From Elephas maximus indicus (Eukaryota > Chordata > Mammalia > Proboscidea > Elephantidae), in NCBI RefSeq assembly GCF_024166365.1, contig NC_064819.1, forward strand, positions 153,332,293 to 153,396,292: a stretch of 64,000 bases of DNA, in the 5' to 3' direction. Both the position numbers and the translations under genes were made by a program. Each line of letters opens with the position of its first letter. Position 1 is the stretch's first letter. This document shows positions 1 through 10,900 of this stretch, in pieces. Under the pieces are notes generated by a model. It was not told the DNA's origin. It was given only the letters and a program-made list of their open reading frames with translations, and searched no databases.

Positions 1-82
1 GTTTCACTCTATATACAGCTTAGTACAAAATCAGGTGATGTTACCGAAGAGTGTAGATATAAAAATGGTATTAAATTTTTTT

Positions 83-668
83 TGCAGTTTTTTTTGTGCT
101 TTAAGTGAAAGTTTACAGTTCAAGTTAGTCTCTCATATGAAAATTTATACACACATTGTTATATGACTCTAGTTACTCCCCCTATAATGTGACAGCACAT
201 TCCTCCTCGCCACCCCGATCTGCTGTGTTCATTCAACCAGCTTCTGTCCCTCTTTGCCTTCTGTTTTGCCTCTGGACAGAGGCTGCCCAGTTAGTCTCGT
301 GCCGTCAAGTCGATTCTGACTCATAGCGACCCTATAGGACAGAGTAGAACTGCCCCATAGAGTTTCCAAGGAGTGCCTGGCGGATTCGAAGTGCCGACTG
401 TTTGGTTAGCAGCTGTAGCACTTAACCACTATGCCGTGAGGGTTTATGTCTTACAGTGCAGGCTAATCTTTGCCTGAAGAGTTGGCTTCAGGAATGGTTT
501 CAGTTCTGGGCTAACAGAGTCCAGAGGCCATGTCTTCTGGGGTCCCTCCAGTCTCAAACTATTAAGTCTGGTCTTTTTACCATAATTTGAGTTCTGCATC
601 CCACTTTTCTCCTGCTCCATCAGGGACTCTCTGTTGTGTTCTCTGTCAGGGCAGTCACCGATGATATT
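83..668 (-). mobile_element. L1 3' end, lineage-type 3' UTR, split by a SINE
   Basis: The minus strand ends in poly(A), seen as T runs near 70-100. The sequence repeats the 3' UTR seen at 3541-4160, 53534-54447 and 60473-61234. 5'-truncated. Confidence 0.8.
299..446 (-). mobile_element. AfroSINE-type SINE, reverse, inside L1
   Basis: Reads from the tail (GCCGTCAAGTCGATTCTGAC) to the tRNA-like head (ACCACTATGCCGTGAGGG). It interrupts the L1 3' UTR, so it is younger than that L1. Confidence 0.85.
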
Positions 669-825
669 AAATTTAACGTTTTAAGTGAGTGGGAAGTGGA
701 TAACATAAGGAGCAACGATCAAGATATATATCATCTCGGTGGCATTTACATCCCACGATGTCTACTAAAAAATTTTTTTTAATCTAATAATAAACGAGTT
801 GTCCTCACCATGATCTTGTTCTCAC

Positions 826-966
826 CTCTTCTGTGGCACTTTTGTTTCTTTTGAATTCTTCCCTTGCCCAGTCCTTCAGGTATTTGCGATCACAATCATT
901 TGGAACCTGCCGGATTGCCTGCAAAATCCTTCTGTACAGAAGGAGAACCTGTTGTCTTCTTATGAA
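826..966 (-). CDS. LYRM2: LYRM2 coding exon 2 (LYR motif)
   Basis: Acceptor TGTACAG precedes TTC ATA; the donor is GTGAG after GAA GAG. The exon has 47 codons in phase 0 and holds the LYR tripeptide and the basic, helical KYLKDWAREEFKRNK stretch. Confidence 0.93.
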
Positions 967-1661
967 CTGTACAGGGGAGGAAAAATGCCAATTAAATTGC
1001 ACAATCTCCAGCTTGGAGGGCTGTACTTTAGCAAACCTAACTGTAACCAGATTTTGATCCCCAATTTTTTAAGGCAAAGAAAAACACTTTTTTTGTGAAG
1101 TTCGTTCGGGCTGTCTGCTTCTTTGTTCAACCTAAGAACTCTTAAAATCAAGAGCTCTAGGGAGCTGAACACAAGAGGCAGAAAAGGGCCGCCAATGTCC
1201 TGGAAGCTGTAACCGCGGTAACAGTACTTTTGCTAAATTAGAACAGTTGTTTAAATTCTCTGGTGATCTCACTTGCTCTTTGCCACAGCTCTGCAGAACA
1301 GGCAGGACGGTCTCTACTGTGGCCATTGGGCAGTCAAGGCATTCGGGTAGGAGCGCTTAACTGCCTCGCTCACCACCTATCCCCGCGACAGGACCCGGGA
1401 GCTGGCGCGCCTTCCCATTGGCCCTGAGCGGGAAGCCCCGCCCCACATCACGGAGCCAATCACCGGAGGAGCGCGCGCAAGGTCAGGATTACCAAATCCA
1501 ACCCCTTTCAACCCCAAGACCCACTCCGTAGATACGGTGGAGGGAATAGAGAAGAATCGAGATGTTCAGACCCCGGAACGGGGCCGTGGAAGGCGGACGA
1601 GAACCGCTGGTAGTACCTGCTTTAGTGTTAGCGTCACTGGCGGTAAACGAGAAGCCGCCAT
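826..1661 (-). CDS. LYRM2: LYRM2, LYR motif-containing protein 2 (partial, exons 1-2 joined across 967..1616)
   Basis: Two exons, 1617..1661 and 826..966, join in phase 0 to give 62 residues, from MAASRLPPVTLTLKQ to NKSATEE. The second exon carries the LYR signature (LLLYRRIL), followed by RQVPND and KYLKDWAREEF, as I remember human LYRM2 (about 88 residues). The donor after the second exon (GTGAG) shows a further exon of roughly 26 residues, which must lie left of base 1. LYRM proteins are small helical mitochondrial factors of the LYR family, which work with acyl carrier protein; LYRM2 has been linked to respiratory complex I. The gene lies on the same strand as MDN1 and downstream of it, which is the order I recall in human. 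Confidence 0.93.
967..1379 (-). other. LYRM2 intron 1, distal part
   Basis: Intronic sequence between the exon 2 acceptor and the CpG island. I see no repeat or additional exon in it. Confidence 0.6.
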
Positions 1662-1800
1662 GACTGTCAGCACGTCCCGCCGGAGCCGCAACGCGCAGGA
1701 ACGGAAGTGGGGGCACGGCCAGGGGGCGGGGCGAGCTCGGGTGCCTGGGAGACAGCCTGCGAATGGTGCGCTGGCGCCCGGCAGTTGGGACTGAATCCCG
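1380..1800. promoter_or_regulatory. LYRM2: CpG-island promoter of LYRM2
   Basis: A GC- and CpG-rich block surrounds LYRM2 exon 1. Upstream of the minus-strand ATG are a GC box (GGGGGCGGGG, 1722..1731) and an ETS-like ACGGAAGTG (1701..1709), with no TATA box, as expected of a housekeeping promoter. Inside intron 1 is a second cluster: inverted CCAAT boxes (CCAAT on plus at 1456..1460, ATTGG at 1417..1421) and a GC box (1436..1444). The transcription start itself cannot be read from sequence. Confidence 0.75.
1617..1661 (-). CDS. LYRM2: LYRM2 coding exon 1 (start codon)
   Basis: ATG at 1661..1659 lies in a good context (GTCATGGCG). Fifteen codons end in CAG, followed by donor GTACTA. The start is fixed by the conserved MAASRLPP N-terminus and by the CpG island around it. 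Confidence 0.92.
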
Positions 1801-2587
1801 CTCGTGTGGGCTCCTTGCCGGCTTTGTAGCCTTGTGCAAGAAGTGTCACCTGTCTGAATATTCTCATCCGTGAAATGTTTTAATAGTTCCTGAGTCATAA
1901 GTTGTGAGAATGAAATAAGAATGGTAAGGCACTTAGCACAGTGCCCGGACGTGGTTAAGTTTCTTAAAGGGAAGTTAATATTGAGGAGGAAGGAGTAGAA
2001 GCCCTCTACTATTTGAAAGGTTGGTTCTAACCGCCCCGCCCCGAGGCGCCTGGGAAGACAAACCTGATGATCTGCTTCCAACAGGTTGCAGCCACGAAAA
2101 TCCTATGGAGCACAGTTCTGCTCGATACTGGAGGGGTGGGAATTGACTCCACGGCAGGTGACAACATGTTATTTTAATTTCCACTTTTTAAACGTGTATA
2201 AATACTAAAATCTAAAATGTTAATTTTTTTTTCTCCCGTGCTCAAACTGCTCTTTTCTATTGCAAGCATTTTTCAGTAGTAGGTAGTCCTCATGATCATT
2301 TGTAATGGCTACCCAGCAAGACTTTAAGTGGCTGCACCGTTGTGGTTTTAAACATTTCTCATTATTTATAATGAAAAACTGAACACCCTTGCGCCTCAAG
2401 CCTTTATTTCTTCATAGTTGTTTTTGCCTTCTCCCCACAATACACACCATACACCCTTAGGTTATAGTCCTGGAAGTGGGGTTAGTTTATCTTGGCAGTA
2501 TTACTTTTCCAAAAAGGAGTGTACTGAATTAAAATGTAACCAAGAACGTTCCCTCAATTACCCGTTTATCGAGTGCTAACTTTATTT
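1800..2587. other. Intergenic, upstream of LYRM2
   Basis: Between the CpG island and the first repeats. A MIR-like scrap may lie near 1900-1945; nothing else is recognised. Confidence 0.4.
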
Positions 2588-2716
2588 AGGGCAGTGGTTT
2601 AAGCGCTGGAGCTCTAGACGCAGATTGCCTTGCTTGTTAGAATCCTGCTGTCCTCTTCGTAGCTGTTCTGGCTCATTAACCTCACCTGGTCAGTTTTCTC
2701 CTCTGTAAAGTGAAGC
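2588..2716 (+). mobile_element. MIR remnant
   Basis: Diverged MIR pattern: GCAGTGGTTTAAGCGCTGGAG at the 5' end, then the CTCATTAACCTCACC and TCTGTAAAGTG core. Confidence 0.5.
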
Positions 2717-2719
2717 AGG

Positions 2720-2901
2720 AATGCCTGGGTGGTGCAAATGGTTGTGCTTGGTTGCTAACTGGCACCTCGGAAGAAATGTCTGGCAGTCTAATTACAAAAA
2801 AATCAGCCATTGAAAACCCTGTGAGGCACAGTTGTACTCTGACACACATGGGATCACTGAGTTGGAAACTGCCGCTTATCAGGGCAATTGATACTGGTTT
2901 A
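2720..2901 (+). mobile_element. Diverged AfroSINE-type SINE
   Basis: Degenerate copy: GCCTGGGTGGTGCAAATGG head and AAAACCCTGTGAGGCACAG body. More diverged than most copies here. Confidence 0.6.
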
Positions 2902-3211
2902 AAATGAAATTAACATATATTTCAGAGTTGTGTTTTACATAATGCACTCAGAATAGGACCTCACATACCAGTACTCTGCATTCGTTAGCTCTTCTGAACA
3001 TTGTGATGCAAAACCCAAGGTCACATTGTCAATTATGTATTTTTCAAATTTTAATAAATTAGCAGTAAAACTAACAGCTGATTGATTTTGTACTGGTAAC
3101 GTTAAATATCCCTCTCCACTTTTAGTTACGCTTCCTTTGTGTCTGTTCTTGACTGGTGCATTTATAATTAGGACCTTTACTCTTAATTTTATATGGGCTA
3201 TTTGCAAAGTT

Positions 3212-3370
3212 GGAAACCCTGGTGGCGTAGTGGTTGAGAGCTACAGCTGCTAACTAAAAGGTCTGCAGTTCGAATCCACCAGGCGCTTACTGGACACCCA
3301 ATGGGAGCAGTTCTGCTCTGTCCTATAGGGTTGCTGTGCGTTGGAACCTACTCAATGGCATTTGGTTTTT
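3212..3370 (+). mobile_element. AfroSINE-type SINE with target-site duplication
   Basis: Full head and tail, flanked by an exact 12-bp repeat ATTTGCAAAGTT at 3200..3211 and 3371..3382. Confidence 0.9.
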
Positions 3371-3540
3371 ATTTGCAAAGTTTGTTGTTTAAATTTTTAT
3401 TTTGGTCATTTTATTTATCCATACAGAAGTTCTAAGTCTCTATCCAAATCACATGTATTTTTTTCTTTCGATGCTTTTTCAATTTCATCTTCAACCCCCC
3501 AGATTTTGTTACCCAGTTTTTTTCATTGTCTTGTTAATCG

Positions 3541-4160
3541 TTTTATTGTGCTTTAAGTGAAAGTTTACAGCTCAAGGTAATTTCTCATATAAAAATCTAT
3601 ACATATATTATTGTGTGACACTAGTTGCAACCCCTGTAATGTGACAGTACACTCTCCCTTTCCACCCCAGGTTTCCCGTGTCCATCCAACCAGCTCCTGT
3701 CCCTTTTTGCCTTCTCATTTTGCCTCTGGACAGGAGCTGCCCATTTAGTCTCATGTATCTACTTGAGTTAAGAAGCCCTGTCTTCACGAGTATCATCTTA
3801 TGTCTTATAGTCCAGTCTAATCTTTGCCTTAAGAGTTGGCTTCAGGAATGGTTTCAGTTCTGGGCTAACAGAGTCCAGGGACCATGTCTTCCAGGGTCCT
3901 TCCAGTCTCAGTCATAGTCTGGTCTTTTTACCATAATTTGAGTTCTGCATCCCACTTTTTCCTGCTGCATTAGGGACTCCCTGTTGTGTTCCCTGTCAGG
4001 GCGGTCCTTGGTGGTAGCTGGGCACCATCTAGTTCTGGTCTCAGGCTGATGCAGTCTCTGGGTTATGTGGCCCTTTTGTCTCTTGGGCTAGTGTGTGTCT
4101 TTGGTGTTCTTCATTCTCCTTTGCTCCAAGTGGGTTGGGACCAACTGATGCATCTTACAT
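3541..4160 (-). mobile_element. L1 3' end, lineage-type
   Basis: 3' UTR in reverse, starting with GCTTTAAGTGAAAGTTTACA, as at other L1 copies in the window. Confidence 0.8.
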
Positions 4161-4600
4161 GGATGCTCTTGAGCTTTTACACTTTTAATTTTTAAAATAT
4201 TTACTTGATCTAGAATTTACTTTGGTTCATGGTGTGTTGTGGATCTGTTCTTTTCCAGCTGCTAAACTGTAATCTCAACACCATGTATTAAGTAATCCAT
4301 TTCCTTGGGCTGTGTGATGCCTCTCTGGCTATGTTAGAAATTTAGGGTCTGAGAAATCTGTCCAGTATTGTTTCTTCTTGAACCAGTATCATGTTGCTTT
4401 TAATTTCTGTTGCTGTATTTTATGTTTTATTATCTGTCAGGACTACTCCCCTATAGTTTATCAGATTCTTCTATTGTGCCTTTAGTGTTCTGTATGACTG
4501 TAGAAATGTTTTCTGTCATTTTCCTCCAAATCATCTTAGGATCTTCATTGGAATTTAGCTGAATCTACAAATTTTACATTTTTACACATTTCATCTTCTT
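4161..4600 (-). mobile_element. Old L1 ORF2 remnant
   Basis: Reverse-strand text resembling degraded L1 ORF2 (GAACCAGTATCATGTTGC and nearby). No open frame remains. It may belong to the same insertion as the L1 end at its left. Confidence 0.5.
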
Positions 4601-5994
4601 GTCCAGAAACATTCACTCATTCCAGACACTAGTCATACTGTCAGGAATCATATATGCTCCTTACTCTTAAAAAGACTCATGCTTTGGGCAGGAAGATATT
4701 AGTCAAACGTAGTATTATAGATGGCATATTCACATTCATACAGTGGGAGCTCATTCTTCCCAGAGGGCATACCCGGGCTCGGTGATGGTCAGGCAAGCAA
4801 ATTAGGTAAGAGGATTCCAGACAATACATGGAACACTGGCAGATTCCAGGGATTCCCTGTGACCAGGTCACAGTGTGGTGGGGATGCTGGGAACAATGAT
4901 ACAGGAAAGTCAGGCAAGAGCCTCCTAGGTCATGCCAAGAAGCTTGCCTAATATCCATTTCACAACAGGGAGCTCTGACAGGTTTCTCAGCTGGAGACAT
5001 TTGAGAAAAATCTCCTTTGGTATTGTAAGATGAAGAAAGCAAAGACAAGTGATTAGTTGGGTTACCATTAAAGTAGTGTAAGCTAGAGATTAAAAGAGCC
5101 TCTGCTGCTGTGTGGTCAGAGGAGAGGAGAAGGGATGAAAGGATAGAAGTGTCCACAAGTTGGATCAGACAAGATAATTAATTTGGGGTGTAGATGGAGG
5201 TGGGGAGGGGAGTAAGGCGCAGGTAGCAGGTTGAGCTCCAAGTCTGTAAAGAGGGTGGTGGTTGTTGGGGTGGTTAACCTGGATGGGGAATGCTGGAGAA
5301 GGAACTTGGGAGTAGAGCATTAGAACACAAGAGCTGCATTTTGAACATGATACATCTGAAGAGTGTCACCCAGGTAGAGCTCCACCAGACATCTAAATAT
5401 AATTGAGAATGCAAAACAATGGCTTTACTGGACCTCTGGGTGGAGATTTGCAAGTCTTTTGCTTAGATGATGGTTGAGGCCATAGAAGCAGTGAAGTTGT
5501 CCATAGTGAGAATATTTTGTCCTAAATACTGAAGTCAAAAAACATGCCATCCATTCCTTAAATGTTAGCATTTATTTGGCCAAGGAGACTGTATAGTCAG
5601 AGTGAGCAAAAGACGGGAAAACCTGAAGAGCACAGTCAGCTTCAATATGGCAAATTGATTTTTCTCCACTCCGGCAAGCCCAGATGGTAGCCCAGACCCT
5701 TGGTAACCTGCCCTGCGTGACTCAGGCATGTCATAGTTCTCACCCCGACCCCATCAGTTCCTGGTAGGTGTCCTGTGACTCTGCTCCCGTGCTTCCCAAA
5801 CCCTTTGCCATTATAGCACAAGTTGAAATGGTACCCTGGGGTAGCTACAATAACCTGTTTACTGGAATTCCGACTGTCCTAGACCCCGTGAGCTACTCCA
5901 GGGCCAAGGGATTCACTGTTTTGGCACACCATTTGGTAAGCTCTGGCTTAGACAGCCCTGTTTAAAGGTAGACGTGATAGTTGTAGCATTGTCA
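4601..5994. other. Intergenic, no feature recognised
   Basis: Mixed-composition DNA between an old L1 and an LTR remnant. The minus-strand ORF at 4677..5156 (159 codons) has no recognisable protein features. Confidence 0.5.
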
Positions 5995-6385
5995 TAATAT
6001 TGGGGCCTTTCCCTACCAGACCCATCCCTGCTGGAGGATTAACCTTCCTGCCCCACTGAAGTTGGCTGAGCCTTGGGACTTGCTTTAGCCAATGAAATGT
6101 GAGTAAAAGGGACATGTATCACTGTGGAGCAGAATCTTTATAAGCCATTTTGTGGTTCACCAACTTAGTCTTTTCCCTCAGCCACAAGGCCAGCATATCA
6201 CCGACGGGGACTGTTCCATCAGCCTTGGTCCTGGAATGAAGAGGACGTGGAGGAGTGTCATAGTTCACCCACCACGGACATGAACAGAAGTGAGAATCCA
6301 ACCCTTACTCTAGTAAACCACTGAGGTTGTGGGGTCAGACTAGCATAGCATAAACTAGTGACAGCTGACTGCTGTGGCATAAACT
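5995..6385 (+). mobile_element. ERVL-MaLR-like LTR remnant
   Basis: Resembles an MLT1-type LTR: GCTTTAGCCAATGAAATGTGAG, then CCTTGGTCCTGGAATGAAGA, ending in AACCACTGAGGTTGTGGGG. Solo and decayed; no internal retroviral genes. Confidence 0.5.
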
Positions 6386-6449
6386 CATTCCCTGAACACA
6401 CCTTTTTACACTCCTCTACAGTATTCTATTAAGAATGGCCACAGATTAC

Positions 6450-7715
6450 ATCAATAGTGGTATATTTTTTAATAAGTTTCAGAATATAAGCTGCATAGCT
6501 TTTTAGAATAAAAAATAATGATATAACTTCAGGTACATGCTTTAGGACACTTGGCTAAACAACAAGCAATCTGTGTCTTTGATGACCACCACAAAAGGTG
6601 CCAAATTCACAGTGTAACATGATAAGACACATGGAAATAGATGATCACATCATGGCGTGTTGCCTACAAAAGAATGTTTTGACAATCAGGACATTAAATA
6701 GAACACAGCACGCAGTTTCAAGTAGTCAAGCACTGCTTCCTGGCCAAGTAAAAAACTCTAAAAACCAGAGGCATTTTGACTGGAAAAAAAAAAAAATAGA
6801 TGTAGCTGCTTAGTTCTTCTGGACACAGCATTTCTTTTCTAGAATGAGACTGACTCAGTCCAACTTGAAAGCAGTGTGAGGAGTAATTCTTCCCCTTAAC
6901 TGTTAAGAAAAAAGTTGAACTAAAGAAATAAATTACTACAACACAGGGACAATGGCACTGAGAGAATGAAATAAACAGGAAAATCATCTGTTCATCTTTG
7001 CATAGTCTCCGAAGCAGCAAACGTGGAAGAGGACACTGAAAAGCCACTTCATTTTACACAGCTCAAGGATCATCTCTGCTGATGACTTGGGCACCCATAT
7101 GTTTGGTTACTTTATGAGAACACACACACCAAAAGCTTCCTACCCTCTAAGAGAAGGTAGTTCCTTTCATATCAAACACATTAAGAAAACACACACGCAA
7201 ACGTTCGAGAAAACTGCATCTGTCTCAGCCACCTGACAGCTTTTGGGTATGCACAGTGGGCTTTCCAAGGCAGATCCTTAATGCAGGGTCTCCCTTCCAT
7301 CCTTTGTTCAAAGGATTGGCATGGTCCCATGCTCCTGGCAGCATGTCCTCAGGCCCCTGTGAGGGAAGGCAGCTGGCTGGGCCCCCAGTGTGGGGCGTGG
7401 CCTCCTATCTGGCCCAGGCTTCCAGGACAGGCCAGAAGGTACTGAGGCTTGACACCTGCTGTAGCTGCTCCTTCCCTGCCCCAGGTCTGTTAGAAGAACC
7501 ATGGCCTAGGCAAAGCAAGGAGCCAAAGAGCTTCCTCTAGGCTCTGAAGTCATATTGTAAAAGAAAAATGGGCAGTGCAATAAAATTTTTTTTGTAGCTG
7601 TTGAGTACATTTTTATAAATCAGAAACAGTTGTCCAAATGCAAGCACCTGGGCAAAAAGTGTGTCATTCAGTCCACTGTTTAAAAAGTCTCACTTGGGAC
7701 CGTGCTCCTCCAGCT
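6450..7715 (-). other. MDN1: MDN1 3' untranslated region (proposed end)
   Basis: About 1.25 kb of non-repetitive sequence follows the stop codon. A minus-strand ATTAAA at 6473..6468 is a plausible poly(A) signal; an AATAAA further on, near 5572..5577, is the alternative. The end is inferred. Confidence 0.45.
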
Positions 7716-7904
7716 CTACGAGTGGTCAGAGGCGGTCACCAGCTCAAACCACTGCCTGAGAGCATCACTGAGCGTCTCAGGAAGCACATTCACATCGCGA
7801 AGAATTATATAGAATGGGAACGGGAACTCCTCCATGTAGGATCGGATTTCAGGCAGCTCTCCAGGTCCTTTAAATATTGGTACTTTAATGTCCAAGATAG
7901 AATC
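7716..7904 (-). CDS. MDN1: MDN1 window exon 43 (C-terminus and stop)
   Basis: 62 codons and TAG: DSILDIKVPIFKGPGE to FELVTASDHS. The conserved MEEFPFPFYIILRDV closes the MIDAS domain. Acceptor TTGACAG. Confidence 0.96.
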   Translation of the reverse strand, partial: DSILDIKVPIFKGPGELPEIRSYMEEFPFPFYIILRDVNVLPETLSDALRQWFELVTASDHS

Positions 7905-10900
7905 CTGTCAACAAAAGATGTTTTGAAATAAAAAGAAAAATAAAAACTAAATCAGTGTCCTTGGCTAGCTCTTCTCTCTTGCTGACAATTTTTAAATCTC
8001 CTGTGTCTAATTTCTGCATGAAGCTAGTTTTTATTTACTAAGTAAAACAGTATTTTCAGAACTCTCATTAAGAAGGAGGCAGGGCCCTTGCTGGCTGTCA
8101 AGGCTTCAATGTGACAGAACGCCCCGCCCCCCCGCCCCCACCAGAACAGAACCGCCCCGTGGGTATATACTGATGCGTCCAGCTGTGAGAAGCAGTCTGC
8201 CAAGATACAAGTGAGTGTGGAAAGGGCTGGTCCACATTTTCAAAGTGGACAGGGCCCATCATCAAGGCTGCAATAACGGCAGTAATGTTGTAGAGAGGAG
8301 AATTCTGGCCCCCAGAGTAGGACTGTGCACAGTGCATGGTGAAGAGGATAGTCTCTGGAGTCTGTCTGAATTCTGGCTCTACCACTCATTACTTATAACC
8401 TGTCCGGGCTTCTGTCCTTGATCTGTGCAGTGGGATAATCATCTCTATCTCCACTTCAGGAGCCCTGGTGGCACACTGGTTAAGTGCTTGGTTGCTAACC
8501 GAAAGGTCAGCGGTTTGATCCCTACTTTGCTGGTTTATTGTGCAGATTAAATGAAAATATGCTTTCAAAGGGCCCAGAACAGTGCCTGACAGAACTCTGA
8601 ATGATAAGAGTTCTGTGTGTGACGGAGTAACCCAGGTCATGTTTCAGATAAAACAGGTTGAAGAGAAATCTCCATTTATCTCCAGAAAAGGTGGCTTTTT
8701 TTTAGGAGTACTTACCCGTGAATTGGGATTGTCCAACACAACAAAAATGACAAAGATGTTAGCATTGCGGGCAGCCTGAACTGCTGCTAGGACTCTGTCT
8801 TTGCCCTCAAGGAAAAGACCACGTCCATCGGAGACCACCAGGAGGAGCTGTGCAATTTCTGTAGCAGAACATGAGAGGAAGGAAGAGAACAGAATGAACA
8901 CCCATTTTTAACAACTCAAAGCTACCTAGATAAAGACAAATTAGTATAGATTTCTCTATACTATTAAAACCAAACATCTATGAACCTGATGCATCTGGGC
9001 GCAAAGGAGGTCTCTGATTAAATTTATTGGTTAGGAAGCAAGTCAGAGACAAGGCTGTGTAGACAAGCACGTTCTAAGCTTCTGTCAATAAAGCAGGTAT
9101 TCCTAAAAATGCTTCAGGGAATGTCAAATCCAGAACAACTTCATTTCAGAGCAGTATGTCTGATAATTAAAATATCATTGAAATGTTTATAAAGTACAAA
9201 AAAAGGACAGCACTGAGTAGCCCACTGGACAAAAGTGTCCAAATCAGAAACCTGGAGCTGTGTCTTCCAACTTTCAGCGTGTGTATTACCTTCAGATTTT
9301 TGTCAGTTCCTTGTACCTAATACCTGTATTATTTTTTTCTCGAAGCTGACTCACTTAAACAAAAACTTAAATAGAAGGGAACCAAAGAATAAACACAGTG
9401 AATAAAAAATTGTTTAAAAAAAATTTAGCTATACAATGTTGCTAACTAAAGATTACAGTGCCTAAGGGTTCTCTCTGTTTCTCTCAAGGAAGTTTAGCAA
9501 ATGTTGAGAGGTCTCAATGACTTGATTCGAACAGGAAATTTCTCCATGATGTAATTAGGACTGAGACTTTGAAAAGGGCTGGATAAAAAATTAGTGTGTT
9601 TCAAGCCACAAATCATTGCGGTTGGATTATCTGGTTTTTTAAACCATGCTCCTCTCCGCTTTCCTGTTATTAAGATATTACAGAACAGTCATTTGCACAT
9701 ACTTCGTTCCTTTCTGTCACTACTCTGAGCTCAATCAATCCAATATATAATAGCTCATTACAAATTAATTTGTGTCTAATTCCCATAGATTATTAACCTC
9801 AGGAATATGTGTTTAATAAGATTTTTTAAATGAACGAATAATTGAGTAAAATATTCCATCAAGGCTGAATACCTTGCCATCTCCTGCTTGAGAGCACACA
9901 GAACAGGTAAGCATTTTGTTAGCAAAGAGGAAAGAACGCAGCTCACCTGGACTGATGTTTTGTGAGAGCTGCTGAGCGGCTACAAACATGTTGGCTGAGG
10001 ACTCTAGAAACTAAAGCAGAGCCAGAAACAATTAGAAAACTATTTTAAGTCTCTTCCTATTGTGTCACAGAGACTGAAATGACTTCTGACACTTGAGTGA
10101 CTGTCACATAACCATCTCCGGTCTACAGGCACTTCCAGCCGCTGCATGAAGATGGAAGAGGCTTGTGCTGCTCGGCATTTACCCATGGGTACTGGCATTC
10201 TCCAGTACAGACAGACATGTTTCCGGCATATACCCCACTGATGCTCTGCAAACTATCCCACAGGGAAAGAAATACTGCCCCAGGTGGCTAAGAACGCAAT
10301 AACCCTCAAATGAACCAAACACCTATCTTCTTCCAAGAAAACAAAATATCTAAGCAAATAAACACGGCAAGAAAGTCCAAATGTCCAGTGCAATGTAAAG
10401 AAAGGAAGCTAAGTTAGAGCAGAAATCAGGACAGAATTATATCCCAGGCTCTGTTTTGAACTTTTCATGTCATCCTGAGCAAGTCCCTAGCTTTATTTCA
10501 CAACATATCTTCTCTAGACTAAATGCGGGAGAGAAATCAGCCTTGATCCACTAATAAGGGTACTAGGAGAAGGGTGTGTCTTTGCAAAATGCTCCAGGTG
10601 TTTCAGAAAAACAGGGAGCCTGAAAATCAATGATGCAAAGTCCACTGACTTTTGAGGAGCTGAGAAAAAGAGGCCACACCTTTTTAGTAATGGATGTCAC
10701 GGAAGTTTCTATTCCCAGTGGAACACAGGCCGAAGTTTTAGGAATATTCTGTAAATTTTACTTGTCTTAGGACCATATTGGGGGGGAAAAGTGCTGAAGA
10801 TTGTCTCTTGTACACCAGCTTAAGCATAACTATGCAGAACCCATTTGATTTTGTCAGCATACCTGAGCAATCTTGGTTTTCTTCTGTTGGAAGGTACAGA

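Noticed and set aside
1-780. Third LYRM2 exon inside the window
   Set aside because: The region is L1 and SINE sequence plus AT-rich DNA; no acceptor followed by the expected C-terminal residues was found.
4677-5156. 159-codon minus-strand frame as an intergenic gene
   Set aside because: No recognised domain, no CpG promoter and no splice context; treated as chance.
5572-5577. AATAAA (minus) as the main MDN1 poly(A) signal
   Set aside because: It lies beyond an LTR remnant and would need a 2.1-kb 3' UTR; the closer ATTAAA is preferred, though not proven.
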